64,000 nt of DNA from Streptomyces sp. DHE7-1. Its GTDB lineage: Bacteria > Actinomycetota > Actinomycetes > Streptomycetales > Streptomycetaceae. Shown here one piece after another: positions 21,214 to 30,668 of the stretch (positions within the stretch are counted from its first letter, which is position 1; the number at the start of each line of letters is the position of its first letter). The notes beneath the pieces were generated by a model. That model was not told where the DNA came from and made no database searches. It worked only from the letters and a program-made list of their open reading frames with translations. Position numbers and translations under genes: made by a program. The stretch is taken from contig JACJDG010000003.1 in NCBI GenBank assembly GCA_016432725.1, positions 496,001-560,000 on the forward strand. The letters run 5' to 3'.

Positions 21214-21214
21214 G

Positions 21215-22198
21215 CTACCGGCACAGTGCGTCCCCCAGGGGCGTGCGCTGGTAGCGGACGGTGCGGCCGCTGCGGGTGCGGCTGAGCAGTCCCGCGTCGT
21301 AGAGGACGGCCAGGTGCTGGCTGACGGCGCCCGGGGTGACGTCCAGACGGTGGGCGAGTTCGGTCGTGGAGGCCGGTTCGGCCAGCAGGCACAGCAGCCG
21401 GGCGCGGGGCCGGCCGAGGAGCCGGACCAGGGCGCGGTCGGTGACCGGGGGCGGCGTCTCGGAGAGGGTGGCGCGGCCGCGCGCCGGATAGACGAGGAGC
21501 GGCGGGCGGGACGCGTCGATCATCGTCTGGGCGCCGCGCGCGAAGAGGGTCGGCATCAGCACCATGCCGCGTCCCGCGATGCGGATGTCGGCCGACGGCC
21601 AGGGAGCGGTGTCGCCCTCGCGGTTCAGCCGCAGCTGGCCGCCGGTCCACACGAGCCGTTGGTCGAGCCCGGCGAACAGCGCGGCCGCGCCCTGCTCCGC
21701 CAGCACGCGCGCCCGGTGGGCGAGATCGGCCTCCATGATGCTCTGTGTGCGCGGCCACCAGGCGTCGGCGAGACAGGTACGCCAGTACGCGTCGAGGGCT
21801 TCGGTGAGCCGGACCAGGAAGGCCGCCGGGTCCGCCAACCCCCGCGCAACGAGCGGGGGCAGGGTGTCCGCGGCTCGGTAGGTGGCCCGGAAGTCGGCGG
21901 CGACGACCTCCGGTGGGGTACGGCGGACCTCGTCGAGTTCGTGCGCGAAGACCGGCCGGGCCCGCGCCGGGCGCGGAGTGAGGAAGTCGGGCACCCACAG
22001 CCACGGGGCGACCAGCACGGTGAGCAGTGCGCGGTCCAGGTGCTCCAGGCGCGGGCGGATGCGGCGCAGCCACGGCCGGTGGTGCGGGTAGCGCGCGGGG
22101 TCGTGCAGACAGCGCAGCGAGAACACCGCCTCCTGCAGCGGGGAGTAGGCGAAGGAGGTGGTGGCCAGGTCGCCGACGGCGAAGCGGAACTCGATCAT
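21215..22198 (-). CDS. ArsR-like winged-helix regulator with N-terminal DUF5937-type domain
   Basis: A 327-residue regulator. The N-terminal 240 residues (FRFAVGDLATTSFAYSPLQE and following) form the domain typical of large actinobacterial ArsR proteins. The C-terminus holds a winged helix (LLCLLAEPASTTELAHRLDV, TPGAVSQHLAVLYDAGLLSR). There is no obvious cysteine metal site, so the signal is probably not a metal. The ATG at 22198 is 57 bases from the divergent MFS exporter start, and the shared spacer is the likely operator. It probably represses the exporter. Confidence 0.88.
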   Translation of the reverse strand: MIEFRFAVGDLATTSFAYSPLQEAVFSLRCLHDPARYPHHRPWLRRIRPRLEHLDRALLTVLVAPWLWVPDFLTPRPARARPVFAHELDEVRRTPPEVVAADFRATYRAADTLPPLVARGLADPAAFLVRLTEALDAYWRTCLADAWWPRTQSIMEADLAHRARVLAEQGAAALFAGLDQRLVWTGGQLRLNREGDTAPWPSADIRIAGRGMVLMPTLFARGAQTMIDASRPPLLVYPARGRATLSETPPPVTDRALVRLLGRPRARLLCLLAEPASTTELAHRLDVTPGAVSQHLAVLYDAGLLSRTRSGRTVRYQRTPLGDALCR

Positions 22199-22255
22199 TG
22201 AGCGTCACGCTAAATCATTGTCGGACCGGGACGCGGACGGGGTTGGCTGTCGGGC

Positions 22256-23559
22256 ATGACCACCACACCACTTCGCAAGGCCGTTGACCAGGAGGGCGGT
22301 TCGCGGGCGGGGCGGGCGACCCGGGCGGGCGGGCTGCTGCCGGCCGACCCGGTGCTGCGCCTCGCCACCGTGCTGACCGCCGTCAACTCCCTGGGCAACG
22401 GGCTGTACTTCCCCCTGGGCGTCCTGTACTTCACGCGTATCGTCGGCCTGGAGGCGACTTCGGTCGGGCTCGGGATGACGGTGGCGGGCCTGGTGGGCGT
22501 GGCCGCGGGGGTGCCCGCGGGACGGGCGGCGGACCGGTGGGGCGCCCGGCGGGTCGGCTCCTGGCTGTGGGGCGGCACGGGGATCGCCACGGCGTCGTAC
22601 GTCCTCGTGGGTTCCTACGCGGCGTTCCTCGTCGCGGTGATCTGCTCGACGGGGCTGCAGATGGCGAGCCGTGGGGTGCAGGGCGCGCTGTACGCGGAGG
22701 TGCTGCCGCCGGCGACGCGGGTGGAGGCGCGGGCGTACCTGCGGATGGTGACGAACGTCGGGATGGGCGTGGGCGGCGCGCTGGGCGCGGTAGCTCTGCA
22801 GGTGGACACGCGGGCGCCTATCTGACGGTGATCGCGTTGAACGCGCTGTCCTTCGCGGGTCCGGCGCTGCTGCTGCCCCGGCTGCCGCCGGCGCCGCACG
22901 CGCGTGACCGCGCGGTGCTGGCGGCCGGCGCTCCGGCGGGCGACCGCTGGCGGGCGGTGCGCGACCTGCCCTTCCTGACGGTGACGGTGCTCAACGCGGT
23001 GCTGGTGGTGCAGTACACGCTGGCCGAGGTGGGGCTGCCGCTGTGGATCGTGCAGCGCACCACGGCACCGCGCTGGACGGCGGCCCTGCTGATGATCGTC
23101 AACTGCGTGCTGGTGGCCCTGCTGCAGGTGCGGGTCGCCCGGCGTGCCTCCCAAGTGCCTACGGCGGTACGGGCGATGGGCTGGTCGGGGCTGCTGCTCG
23201 CGGCGGCCTGCGCGGTGTACGCCCTGTCCGCGGGCCTCTCCCCCGTGTGGGCGGTGCTGTCGCTGACGGCGGGGGCGGTGGTGCAGGTGTTCGCCGAGGT
23301 GCTGTCGGCGGCGGGCGGCTGGACCCTGGGCTACGAACTCGCCGACGCCCGTGCGCACGGCGTCTACCAGGGAGTGTTCGGCGCGGGCGCGTCGGCGGGG
23401 ATGATGGCGGGACCGGCGCTGGTCACGGTCACCGCGATCGCCCACGGCACCGTCGGCTGGGCGGTGCTCGGTGCGGCGTTCGCCCTCGCCGGCCTCTGCG
23501 TGGCACCGGCCGTGCGCTGGGCCGGGCGGGACGGCGCCTGGCGGGGCGAACCGGCCTGA
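22256..23559 (+). CDS. MFS transporter (one frame break)
   Basis: Major facilitator protein of about 12 transmembrane helices. Helix 1 region is LATVLTAVNSLGNGLYFPLG, and the loop 2-3 motif is GRAADRWGARRVG. Later helices include VWAVLSLTAGAVVQVF and GASAGMMAGPALVTVTAIAH. It is divergent from an ArsR-type regulator, the common arrangement for a drug exporter. The frame breaks in the G3 run at 22812-22814; restoring one G gives VDTRGAYLTVIALN and 434 residues. Substrate unknown. Confidence 0.88.
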
Positions 23560-23654
23560 CGCACCGGGCCGGGCCGGCGGAGGGCGGCGAGGCGTCTCCC
23601 GGCGGGTACGCTGGGCGCGATCCGCGCCCTCTTCGGTGAACTGGAGACACCCGC

Positions 23655-23942
23655 ATGGAACTTGTCTTCGCCGGCCGGGTGATCGAGTGGCGTGGCCCGT
23701 CCCCGTTCTACTTCGTGGCCGTGCCCGAGGAGGAGTCCGCCGACATCCGGCAGATCGCCTCGGCGGCCACGTACGGCTGGGGCGTCGTCCCGGTCGACGC
23801 CCGGATCGGCGGCAGTGACTTCTCCACATCGCTCTTCCCGAAGGACGGCGGCTATCTGCTTCCGCTGAAGAAGGCGGTGCGTGCGCCGCAGGGTCTGTCG
23901 GCGGGTGACGACGTGGCCGTGCGGATGACCGTGCGCCTCTGA
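23655..23942 (+). CDS. DUF1905 domain protein, 95 aa
   Basis: A single-domain DUF1905 protein, a small beta-rich fold of unknown function. Conserved features are FAGRVIEWRGPSPFYFVAVP, the central GWGVVPVDARIGGSDFSTSL and LPLKKAVRAPQGLSAGDDVA. It is an intact frame starting with ATG. In some relatives the domain is fused to a YdeI/OmpD-associated region; that is not so here. Confidence 0.88.
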   Translation: MELVFAGRVIEWRGPSPFYFVAVPEEESADIRQIASAATYGWGVVPVDARIGGSDFSTSLFPKDGGYLLPLKKAVRAPQGLSAGDDVAVRMTVRL

Positions 23943-24405
23943 CCGGCCGGACCGGCCACCGCCGGGCCGCGGGCACCCCGAGAGACAACCGGAATCCGGG
24001 GTTCCGTGACATCAGTCACAGCACACCCGCGACATGAGCGGGTCGCTTAGTAGATGCCCCTCCGGCGACATATGGGATTTGTCCGTCTTGGTACGGAAGT
24101 GGATCAGGCCCGGACGGACGGCGTGCCGTCCGGCCGGTCGCGCATCCCGCCCGCACTGCGCAGGACGGTTTCTGACGGAGCGGCAGCGGTGGGCGCGGCC
24201 CCCTCCGGCCGGGCCTGCACGCTCGCTCACCCTTGGCAAGGGCCGTCCCCCTCTACTAGGCGCGGTAGTACGACGGCCTCTTTGCATGCCATGTGAAGGC
24301 TTCCTAAGAATGACGATCCGCAAGGCGTTCCCGCAGGTCGGGAGCGGAGTCCGCGGCGCGCCGGCGACACCGGGGCGCGCAACGACCAGCGAGTGAGGTC
24401 ACGCA
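23943..24405. other. Non-coding region before the CAP-domain gene
   Basis: A 463-base gap without a supported gene. It contains a Crp-like site at 24006-24019. Towards its 3' end there are comparatively AT-rich patches (for example CATATGGGATTTGTCCG and TTTGCATGCCATGTGAAGG), and the downstream CAP-domain mRNA leader is probably long. I found no convincing riboswitch: the conserved blocks of the ydaO class that precede many actinobacterial wall-hydrolase genes are not visible. Confidence 0.5.
24006..24019. promoter_or_regulatory. Crp-like binding site
   Basis: GTGACATCAGTCAC fits the Streptomyces Crp pattern GTG-N6-GNCAC, and is a palindrome of GTGAC/GTCAC. It lies 64 bases after the DUF1905 stop and 387 bases before the CAP-domain start. 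Confidence 0.4.
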
Positions 24406-25289
24406 ATGGGAGAGCATCGCAAGAAGCAGCATTACCGGCGGGTGATCATCGCTGCGGTCGCCGTGAGTGCCGTCGGAGTGCCGTCCATAGCCATGGCCTG
24501 CGGCGAGTGGCCGGACGGCGGAGCGGACCGCCCCGTCGCGGTCCAGGACGCGGCCGCCCAGAGCCGGTACGCCGACTACGGGCAGGGCTACTGGCACGGT
24601 GACGGTGGCGTCGCGCCGAGCTGGCTGCCGACGCGACTGCCGAGCGCGACCGCACCCGAGACGACCGCACCGACCGCCACGGCCCCGAGCACCCCCTCGG
24701 AGACGCCGCCGAAGCCGAAGCACAAGCTCAGGGACAAGCACCGGCACGCGCACCGGCACATCGTGAAGGTCTCCCCGGCACTCCCCGGCCCACCGCGACC
24801 ACGCCCCGGACCGCCCCGAAGCCCGCCACCACGGCTCCCCGCACCACCCCGAGCCCCACCGCGCCCGCGGCCACCACCGCCCCGAGCACCCCGAAGCCCG
24901 CCGCCACGGCCTCCGGCGTCACCGCCCGCATCGTGGAACTGGTCAACGCCGAGCGCGGCAAGGTCGGTTGCTCCCCCCTGACCCTGAACGCGACCCTCAC
25001 CAAGGCCGCCCAGGAGCACAGCGCGGACATGGCCGCGCACCAGAACATGTCGCACACCGGATCCGACGGTTCCTCCCCCGGCGACCGGATCACCGGCGCC
25101 GGCTACTCCTGGAGCTCCTACGGCGAGAACGTCGCCTACGGCTACTCCACGGCGGAGGAGGTCATGGCCGGCTGGATGTCCAGCCCCGGCCACCGGGCCA
25201 ACATCCTCAACTGCGCGTTCAAGGAGATCGGCGTCGGCCTCGCGCAGCCCGACAGCTACTGGACCCAGGACTTCGGAACCGCCCGGTAG
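24406..25289 (+). CDS. Secreted CAP/SCP-domain protein (one frame break)
   Basis: Extracellular protein with a basic N-terminus and signal peptide (VIIAAVAVSAVGVPSIAMA), a Thr/Pro/Ala-rich linker and a C-terminal CAP domain: RIVELVNAERGKVGCSPL, KAAQEHSADMAAHQNMSHTG, YGENVAYGYSTAEEVMAGWM, SPGHRANILNCAFKEIGVGL. The CAP His/Glu/His/Glu set is present. The family is widespread in actinobacteria without a settled biochemical role. The frame breaks in the C4 run at 24773-24776 inside the linker; restoring one base gives 294 residues. Confidence 0.88.
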
Positions 25290-25379
25290 AGGGCCGCGGT
25301 TGGACAGCGAGCGCGTCCGGGCCGGTGACCGGCTCGTCCGCAACTGGTGGGCCGGAAGGCGGCTACGGGTCCGGCTTCG

Positions 25380-25409
25380 GGGTAGCCGACTGATTCAGAT
25401 CAGCTACCC
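25380..25409. promoter_or_regulatory. Inverted repeat upstream of the anti-sigma kinase gene
   Basis: GGGTAGC and GCTACCC (7-bp arms, 16-nt spacer) end 21 bases before the ATG of the kinase-like gene. The spacing suits an operator of a dimeric regulator, or part of a promoter. The regulator is not identifiable. Confidence 0.4.
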
Positions 25410-25430
25410 AGTGACAACCGAGGCAGTTTC

Positions 25431-26084
25431 ATGGCCATCCCGCTTAGGCAGAAGGCGTCGGATGAGCCGGAACGAAACGGGGACGCCTCGCTGCGGTGGA
25501 ACACCACCTGGGACAGCGGTGCCATCAGCGCCGCCCAGGCCCGCGCAGCGGCGGAGCGCTTCCTGGACCGTGTCCGTGCCACCGGCCGCATCCCCGTCCC
25601 CGACCGCGTGGTGCAGGACACGCAACTGGTGGTCAGCGAGCTGATCACGAACGTCGTACGGCACACGTCGGGGCCCTGCGGGCTCGGTCTGGAGGTGTCA
25701 CCCGACGGCGACCGTCTCAGCATCTCGGTGTGGGACTCCTCCCACCGGATGCCCGAGGTCCGGTCCCACGACGGTCAGCGGATCGGCGGCCACGGGCTCG
25801 AGATCGTCAAGGCGATCAGCCACACGCTGTCCGTGACGGCACGGGACGAGGGCAAGCACGTCGACGTGTCGCTCCTGCTGCCCGGCGCGCACGGCCCCGC
25901 GGGGCCGGCGGACCCGGATCCGCTGCGCCGGGCGCCGCGGGAGCGGACCCGGGCGGATCCGCCGAACGGCCCGCCACCGAGACGCGACGGATCGCCGCCC
26001 GGACGGACGGCGCCCGTCGCGGAGCCGGTCAGACCGGCCCCGGACGGTCGTCGCGTACCCGCTCGGCGATGTCGCGCAGCTTGA
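25431..26084 (+). CDS. ATP-binding anti-sigma regulatory factor (RsbW/SpoIIAB-like)
   Basis: HATPase_c_2 protein of the serine-kinase anti-sigma type. The N-box is VVSELITNVVRHTSGPCG and the G-box region is IGGHGLEIVKAISHTLSV. Such proteins either phosphorylate STAS antagonists and bind sigma factors, or serve as stand-alone regulators. The domain ends near residue 150 (KHVDVSLLLPGAHG). The remaining 65 or so Pro/Arg-rich residues overlap the convergent GAF-ANTAR gene by 56 bases, so a lost stop by a base error is likely. Confidence 0.82.
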   Translation: MAIPLRQKASDEPERNGDASLRWNTTWDSGAISAAQARAAAERFLDRVRATGRIPVPDRVVQDTQLVVSELITNVVRHTSGPCGLGLEVSPDGDRLSISVWDSSHRMPEVRSHDGQRIGGHGLEIVKAISHTLSVTARDEGKHVDVSLLLPGAHGPAGPADPDPLRRAPRERTRADPPNGPPPRRDGSPPGRTAPVAEPVRPAPDGRRVPARRCRAA

Positions 26085-26720
26085 CGTTGTGCTCCTGCGA
26101 GATGCGCCGCAACACGTTGAAGGCGTCCTCCTCGCTCAGCCTGTGGCGCTCGCGCAGGATGCCCATCGCCTCCCCGATCGCGTGCCGGCTCTGCAGCCCG
26201 TGCTCGAGCTGGTCGATGGTACGCGCGCTGGCCAGCGCCACGGCGGCGTGCGAGGCCAGCAGCCAGCCGGCCGTCTCGATGTCCTTGCCGAAGGCCCCGG
26301 GACGGGAGCTGTACAGGTTCAGCGCCCCGAAGTCCTCCTGGTCCGTGTACAGCAGCACCCCCGTCATGCTGCGCACACCCAGTCCGCGGGCCGCCGCCGC
26401 GAAACTCTCCCAGTCGGGCTGCGGCGCGCTCATGTCGGGGATGCGGTAGACACGGTCGCCGCTCTTGCGCCGGGCCAGGTCGAAGCAGGGCCCCTCCCCA
26501 GCTCGCCCTGGAGCCGGTCGCACTCGCGGACCATGTCGTGCGTCGCGGACAGGGTGACCGCCTTGCCCTTGCGCACCGCGAGGATGCCCGCCGACTCACA
26601 GCCGTCGACGAGTTCCACCGCCGCGGCGGAGATCGCGTCCAGCGTCGCCTGTACCGAGTCCTGCTCCAGCAGGTCCCTGGCGAGCCGGGCCATCGCCTCC
26701 GCGTACTCCCGCCACTCCAT
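26029..26720 (-). CDS. GAF-ANTAR transcription antiterminator (one frame break)
   Basis: The N-terminal GAF sensor (LDAISAAAVELVDGCESAGI to GALNLYSSRPGAFG) is followed by an ANTAR RNA-binding domain (SRHAIGEAMGILRERHRLSE, FNVLRRISQEHNVKLRDIAE). ANTAR proteins bind dual hairpins in nascent RNA and prevent termination; the GAF ligand is unknown. The frame breaks next to the C4 run at 26496-26499; restoring one base reads QGELGEGPCFDLAR and gives 230 residues. The ATG is at 26720. Confidence 0.88.
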
Positions 26721-26824
26721 TCGCCACCACCCGTCTCGCTCACCGGTTCGATCAACAGTAGCGCCGCCACGGCGGGCTCCGCGCCTCCGGCTCCGGCCCG
26801 GGCGCGGCAGTCCTGAGCGACGGC

Positions 26825-28554
26825 TCAGTCGTCGGAGTCGGGTTTGCCGCGCGCGGCGGCGTACGCCTGTGCCGGTGTCATGGGCACGCCGTTGAGGCTG
26901 ACCGTCTTGTAGGGACTGACCTTGGCGCAGGTCTTGGCCTGGTCGGCGGTCTGGGCGTGGGCGTTGGAGACGGCGGCCTTGGTGTCGGCCGGGGCCGGCG
27001 AGGCCGCCGACGGGCCGCCCGGCCAGCTGGTGCCGCTCGGCCAGTCGGCGCCTACGACCAGGGTGAGGCCGCTGCCGCTGCCCTGCTTCAGATGCGAGGC
27101 GGGCAGGCCCAGGGCCTTGGCGGCGGTCCGCGCCTCGGCCTTGCGGCCGGCGCCGTAGGTGAGCGTGGTGCCGGCGGCGGGGGTCGGGGCGTTGGCCGTG
27201 GTCGTAGCGGTGCTGAAGCCCTTGGCGGTGAGGGCGGCGGCGACGGCGGAGGCACGGCCGGTGATCGCGGTGCCGTTCTCCACCGTGACGGCGATCTCGG
27301 AGGCGGGCACGGCCGAAGCCGTGGCCTTCGCCCCGGCGGTCGCCGTGGCCGCCCCGGACTTCCCGCCCGAACCGGTGGTCAGGGACCGGTCGCTCGCGAT
27401 GGCGGAGAAGAGCGCCTTGGCACCGGAGCCCACCACGACCCGGTTGCTGTCTCCAGGGTCGGCGCCCGTCTGCATGGTGGTGAAGGTCATCCGCTTGGTG
27501 GGGACCTTGTTCACGTCGGTGGCGAGACCGATCAGCTTCTTCACGGTGCCGAGGCCGTCGTCCACGGTCAGCGCCTTGGTGGCGGCGTCCGCGAGGTCGT
27601 AGACCGCGCCCGGGTCGGTGAGCGTGCCCGCGCTCTTGAACTTCCGGATCATCGCGCCGAGGAAGATGTGCTGGGAGATGGTGCGCCCGAGGTCGCTGCC
27701 GTCGCCGAAGCCGTGCCGGGAGCGGACGAACTCCAGGGCCGCGACACCCTTGAGGGTGTGGCCGCCCTCGGACAGCTTCAGATGCGAGTACGTGTCGTAG
27801 ACGTCGTCCGTGACGCAGACGGAGACCCCGCCGACCGCGTCCGACATCTTGACGACGCCGGAGAAGTCGAGCTTGACGAAGTGGTCGATGGGGATGCCGG
27901 TGAGCTGGTGCACGGTGGCCACCTGGCAGGCGGGGCCGTACTGCAGCGCGCTGTTGATCTGGCCGTAGTAGCCGCCCGTGGACCGGCCGGACGAGCTGTC
28001 CTTGCAGGCCGGGACCTTGGTCATGGTGTCGCGGGGGATGCTCATCACGGTGGCGTTGGAACGGTCGGCGGATATGTGCACCACCATCTGCACGTCCGCG
28101 TTGCTGCCGTCCTGGACGCCGGTGCGCGAGCAGCCGCCGCCGAGTTCGCAGTCCGCCTTGCTGGTGCGCCCGTCAGAGCCCATCACCAGGATGTTGATCG
28201 GGGTGCGGCCGAACGCGTCGGCCTTCTCGGTGCCGCCCTTGCCGTCGAGCGAGACGCTGCGGATGTTGCCGTTCAGATGCTCGTAGAACCACCAGCCGGC
28301 ACCGGCCGTGACCAGCACGGCGAGCGACAGGCCTATTCCGGCGATCCGCAGCGCGCGCCTGCCGCGCCGGACCGGCCGGCTCCGGCGCGCCCGTCGTGCG
28401 CCGCGCGGGGCCGGCCGGCTTCCCGTGCCGCCTGGCGGGCGGCGCTGCGGCCGCCGGAGGGCCGCGGTGCGCCGGACTCGTCGGTGCGCTGCGCGGGCAC
28501 CCGGGCCGTGCCGCGCGTGACCTGGCCGCCCGGACCGTCCCACGGGTCGCTCAT
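26825..28554 (-). CDS. LytR-CpsA-Psr (LCP) family cell-wall glycopolymer ligase (one frame break)
   Basis: LCP proteins transfer undecaprenyl-linked glycopolymers to peptidoglycan outside the membrane. The likely start is ATG 28554 (MSDPWDGPGGQV) with GGGGAG seven bases upstream. Next come a basic, disordered N-terminus, one transmembrane helix (ALRIAGIGLSLAVLVTAGAG) and the LCP domain (INILVMGSDGR, VMSIPRDTMTKVP with the catalytic Arg, FVRSRHGFGDGSDLGR). The C-terminal LytR_C domain begins IAVTVENGTAITGRASAVAA. The frame breaks in the G4 run at 28407-28410 in the N-terminal tail; restoring one base gives 576 residues. Confidence 0.9.
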
Positions 28555-28813
28555 CTTCCACTCCCCTGAACGATCGGGCCCGGCAGGCCGGACCGTTCGG
28601 GTGCACGAGCGGGCTTCACCTGGGCTTCTTCGGTTGCGAAATCTAACAAACCCATGGCGCGAAAGGCACAGATCCTGGGGCGATTCACAGGTGAGAGCTC
28701 GGCAAGACGGGCTGCCGGAACCGTCCGGCGCCGGGACGAAACGGGGCTTTTCGGCCGGCGCGAAAGGGGCACGCGTGCGGGGTACGTGTTCCGACCGGAG
28801 GGGCGGTGTCCCG

Positions 28814-29227
28814 ATGTCCGAGTACGAGCGTTCCCGCACGATGCCCGCACAGCCCGAGCATGTCTTCGACCAGGCGGCCAACGTCGGCCAGCTCGACGCC
28901 TGGCTGCCACGGGAGCTGCACGTGCGCGTCGAGGATCCGCCGGCCGTCACGGTTCACGAGGACGGCACCGGCGAGGACACGGCGGCCCTCATGCGCGCCG
29001 AACTCGACCAGATGCGCATCGAGTGGGGCACCCGCGAGCAGGGCGACTACGCGGGCTGGCTCCAGGTGGCGGGCATCGGCAGCGGCGCCAGCGAGGTGAC
29101 CGTGCACCTGTCCTTCTTCGACGAGAGCCACGATCCGGGCGAGCGGCAGGTGAACGACGCCCTCGACCACAGCCTGCGGCTCCTGGAGGAGCAGGTACGG
29201 CTGCGCGTCGACAACACGGCGGGGTGA
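28814..29227 (+). CDS. SRPBCC (START-like) domain protein
   Basis: A 137-residue single-domain protein of the polyketide cyclase/dehydrase-like SRPBCC fold, with a typical N-terminus (TMPAQPEHVFDQAANVGQLD). The strands EVTVHLSFFDES and the long C-terminal helix NDALDHSLRLLEEQVRLR form the expected ligand pocket. Ligand unknown. ATG with a GGAGGGG site. It is divergent from the LCP gene. Confidence 0.75.
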   Translation: MSEYERSRTMPAQPEHVFDQAANVGQLDAWLPRELHVRVEDPPAVTVHEDGTGEDTAALMRAELDQMRIEWGTREQGDYAGWLQVAGIGSGASEVTVHLSFFDESHDPGERQVNDALDHSLRLLEEQVRLRVDNTAG

Positions 29228-29370
29228 GCCCGCCGCCGGCCTGTGTGTCCGGTCACCGGACACCGTCCGAAGGCATGCACCGCGCCCTGCGGGTATACGT
29301 ACGCCCGGCGGATCCGGCGCCCGCCCCGGAGCCATGGTGAGGGGGCGGGCCATGACAGGGGAGGCAGGGC

Positions 29371-30591
29371 ATGTTGCAGCGGACGGCGGAGGAGGACGGG
29401 CACCCGGACACGGGTGTCACGACGGCCGAGGACACGGAGGCCCGCAAGCAGCGGCTGCGAAGACGGCTGGAACGGCTGCTCGGCATCGCCGCGACGGAGG
29501 GCAACCGGCTCACGCGACTGCGCAACGGCGACGCGATCTTCCCCGCCATGCTCGAGGCGATCCGTTCGGCACGGCACACCATCGACATGATGACCTTCGT
29601 CTACTGGCGCGGCGAGATCGCGCACGAGTTCGCCAACGCGCTGGCGGACCGGGCGCGGGAGGGGGTGCGGGTACGCCTGCTGCTGGACGGGTTCGGAGCG
29701 AAGGAGATCGAGCCCCGTCTCCTGGACGCCATGGACGAGGCCGGGGTCCAGGTCGCCTGGTTCCGCAAGCCGGTGCGGCTGTCCCCGCTGAAGCAGAACC
29801 ACCGCTGTCACCGCAAGGCCCTGGTCGTGGACGAGACCGTCGCCTTCACCGGCGGCGTCGGCATCGCGGAGGAGTGGTGCGGGGACGCCCGCGGTCCCGG
29901 CGAGTGGCGGGACACCCATGTGGAGGTGCGCGGACCGGCCGTGGACGGCATAGCGGCCGCCTTCGCGCAGAACTGGGCCGAGTGCCATGACACCCTCTAC
30001 GACGAGCGGGACCGTTTCGTCGAGCACGAGCAGCCGGGCCAGGCGGTCGTGCAGGTGGTCCGGGGGTCGGCCAGCTTCGGCTGGCAGGACATGCAGACGC
30101 TCATCCGGGTCGTGTTGACGTCCGCGCAGGAGCGGTTCCGCCTCTCCACGGCGTACTTCGCGCCCGACGACTACTTCGTCGACCTGCTGGCCGCCACCGC
30201 CCGGCGCGGCGTGCAGGTGCAGATCCTGCTGCCCGGCCCGCACACCGACCAGCGGGCCTGCCGGCTGGCCGGGCAGCACCACTACCAGCGACTGCTGGAC
30301 GAGGGCGTCGAGATCCGCGAGTACCAGCCCACGATGCTGCACACCAAGATCATCACAGTCGACTCGGTCGCCTCGCTGATCGGCTCGACGAACTTCAACC
30401 GGCGCTCCATGGAGCACGACGAGGAAGTCATGCTCGCCGTGCTGGACGAGGAGTTCACCGCCGGCCTGGACAGTGACTTCGACGAGGACCTGAAGCGCGG
30501 CGAGCCGGTCGACCCCGTGCGCTGGCAGCGCCGGCCGGTGCTCCAGCGGGCCCGCGAGCTCTCGGTCGCCCCGATCCGCAGGTTCCTGTAG
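29371..30591 (+). CDS. Phospholipase D / cardiolipin synthase-like protein
   Basis: A 406-residue PLD-superfamily protein with two HKD motifs: CHRKALVVDETVAFTGG (HxK-x4-D) and LHTKIITVDSVASLIGSTNF, each followed by the usual Gly/Ser/Asn. It lacks N-terminal membrane helices, unlike classical bacterial Cls, so it could act on the inner membrane face as a cardiolipin synthase or phosphatidyl transferase. ATG with GGGGAGG. A GGGTAT element 75 bases upstream (29291-29296) resembles the -10 box of sigma-B-type promoters, but no matching -35 is clear. A strong terminator follows. Confidence 0.85.
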   Translation: MLQRTAEEDGHPDTGVTTAEDTEARKQRLRRRLERLLGIAATEGNRLTRLRNGDAIFPAMLEAIRSARHTIDMMTFVYWRGEIAHEFANALADRAREGVRVRLLLDGFGAKEIEPRLLDAMDEAGVQVAWFRKPVRLSPLKQNHRCHRKALVVDETVAFTGGVGIAEEWCGDARGPGEWRDTHVEVRGPAVDGIAAAFAQNWAECHDTLYDERDRFVEHEQPGQAVVQVVRGSASFGWQDMQTLIRVVLTSAQERFRLSTAYFAPDDYFVDLLAATARRGVQVQILLPGPHTDQRACRLAGQHHYQRLLDEGVEIREYQPTMLHTKIITVDSVASLIGSTNFNRRSMEHDEEVMLAVLDEEFTAGLDSDFDEDLKRGEPVDPVRWQRRPVLQRARELSVAPIRRFL

Positions 30592-30600
30592 GGAGTTCGT

Positions 30601-30635
30601 CCTGCCCGGCGGGACAGGCGGCCCCGCCGGGCAGG
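30601..30635 (+). terminator. Terminator after the phospholipase D-like gene
   Basis: CCTGCCCGGCGGG pairs with CCCGCCGGGCAGG (13-bp stem, 9-nt loop) starting 10 bases after the stop. Confidence 0.85.
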
Positions 30636-30668
30636 TGTCGAAACCGGCTTGGGGGGAATCGGCGCAGT

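Noticed and set aside
24020..24405. c-di-AMP (ydaO-type) riboswitch upstream of the CAP-domain gene
   Set aside because: The characteristic conserved blocks and pseudoknot partners of that class could not be found by eye.
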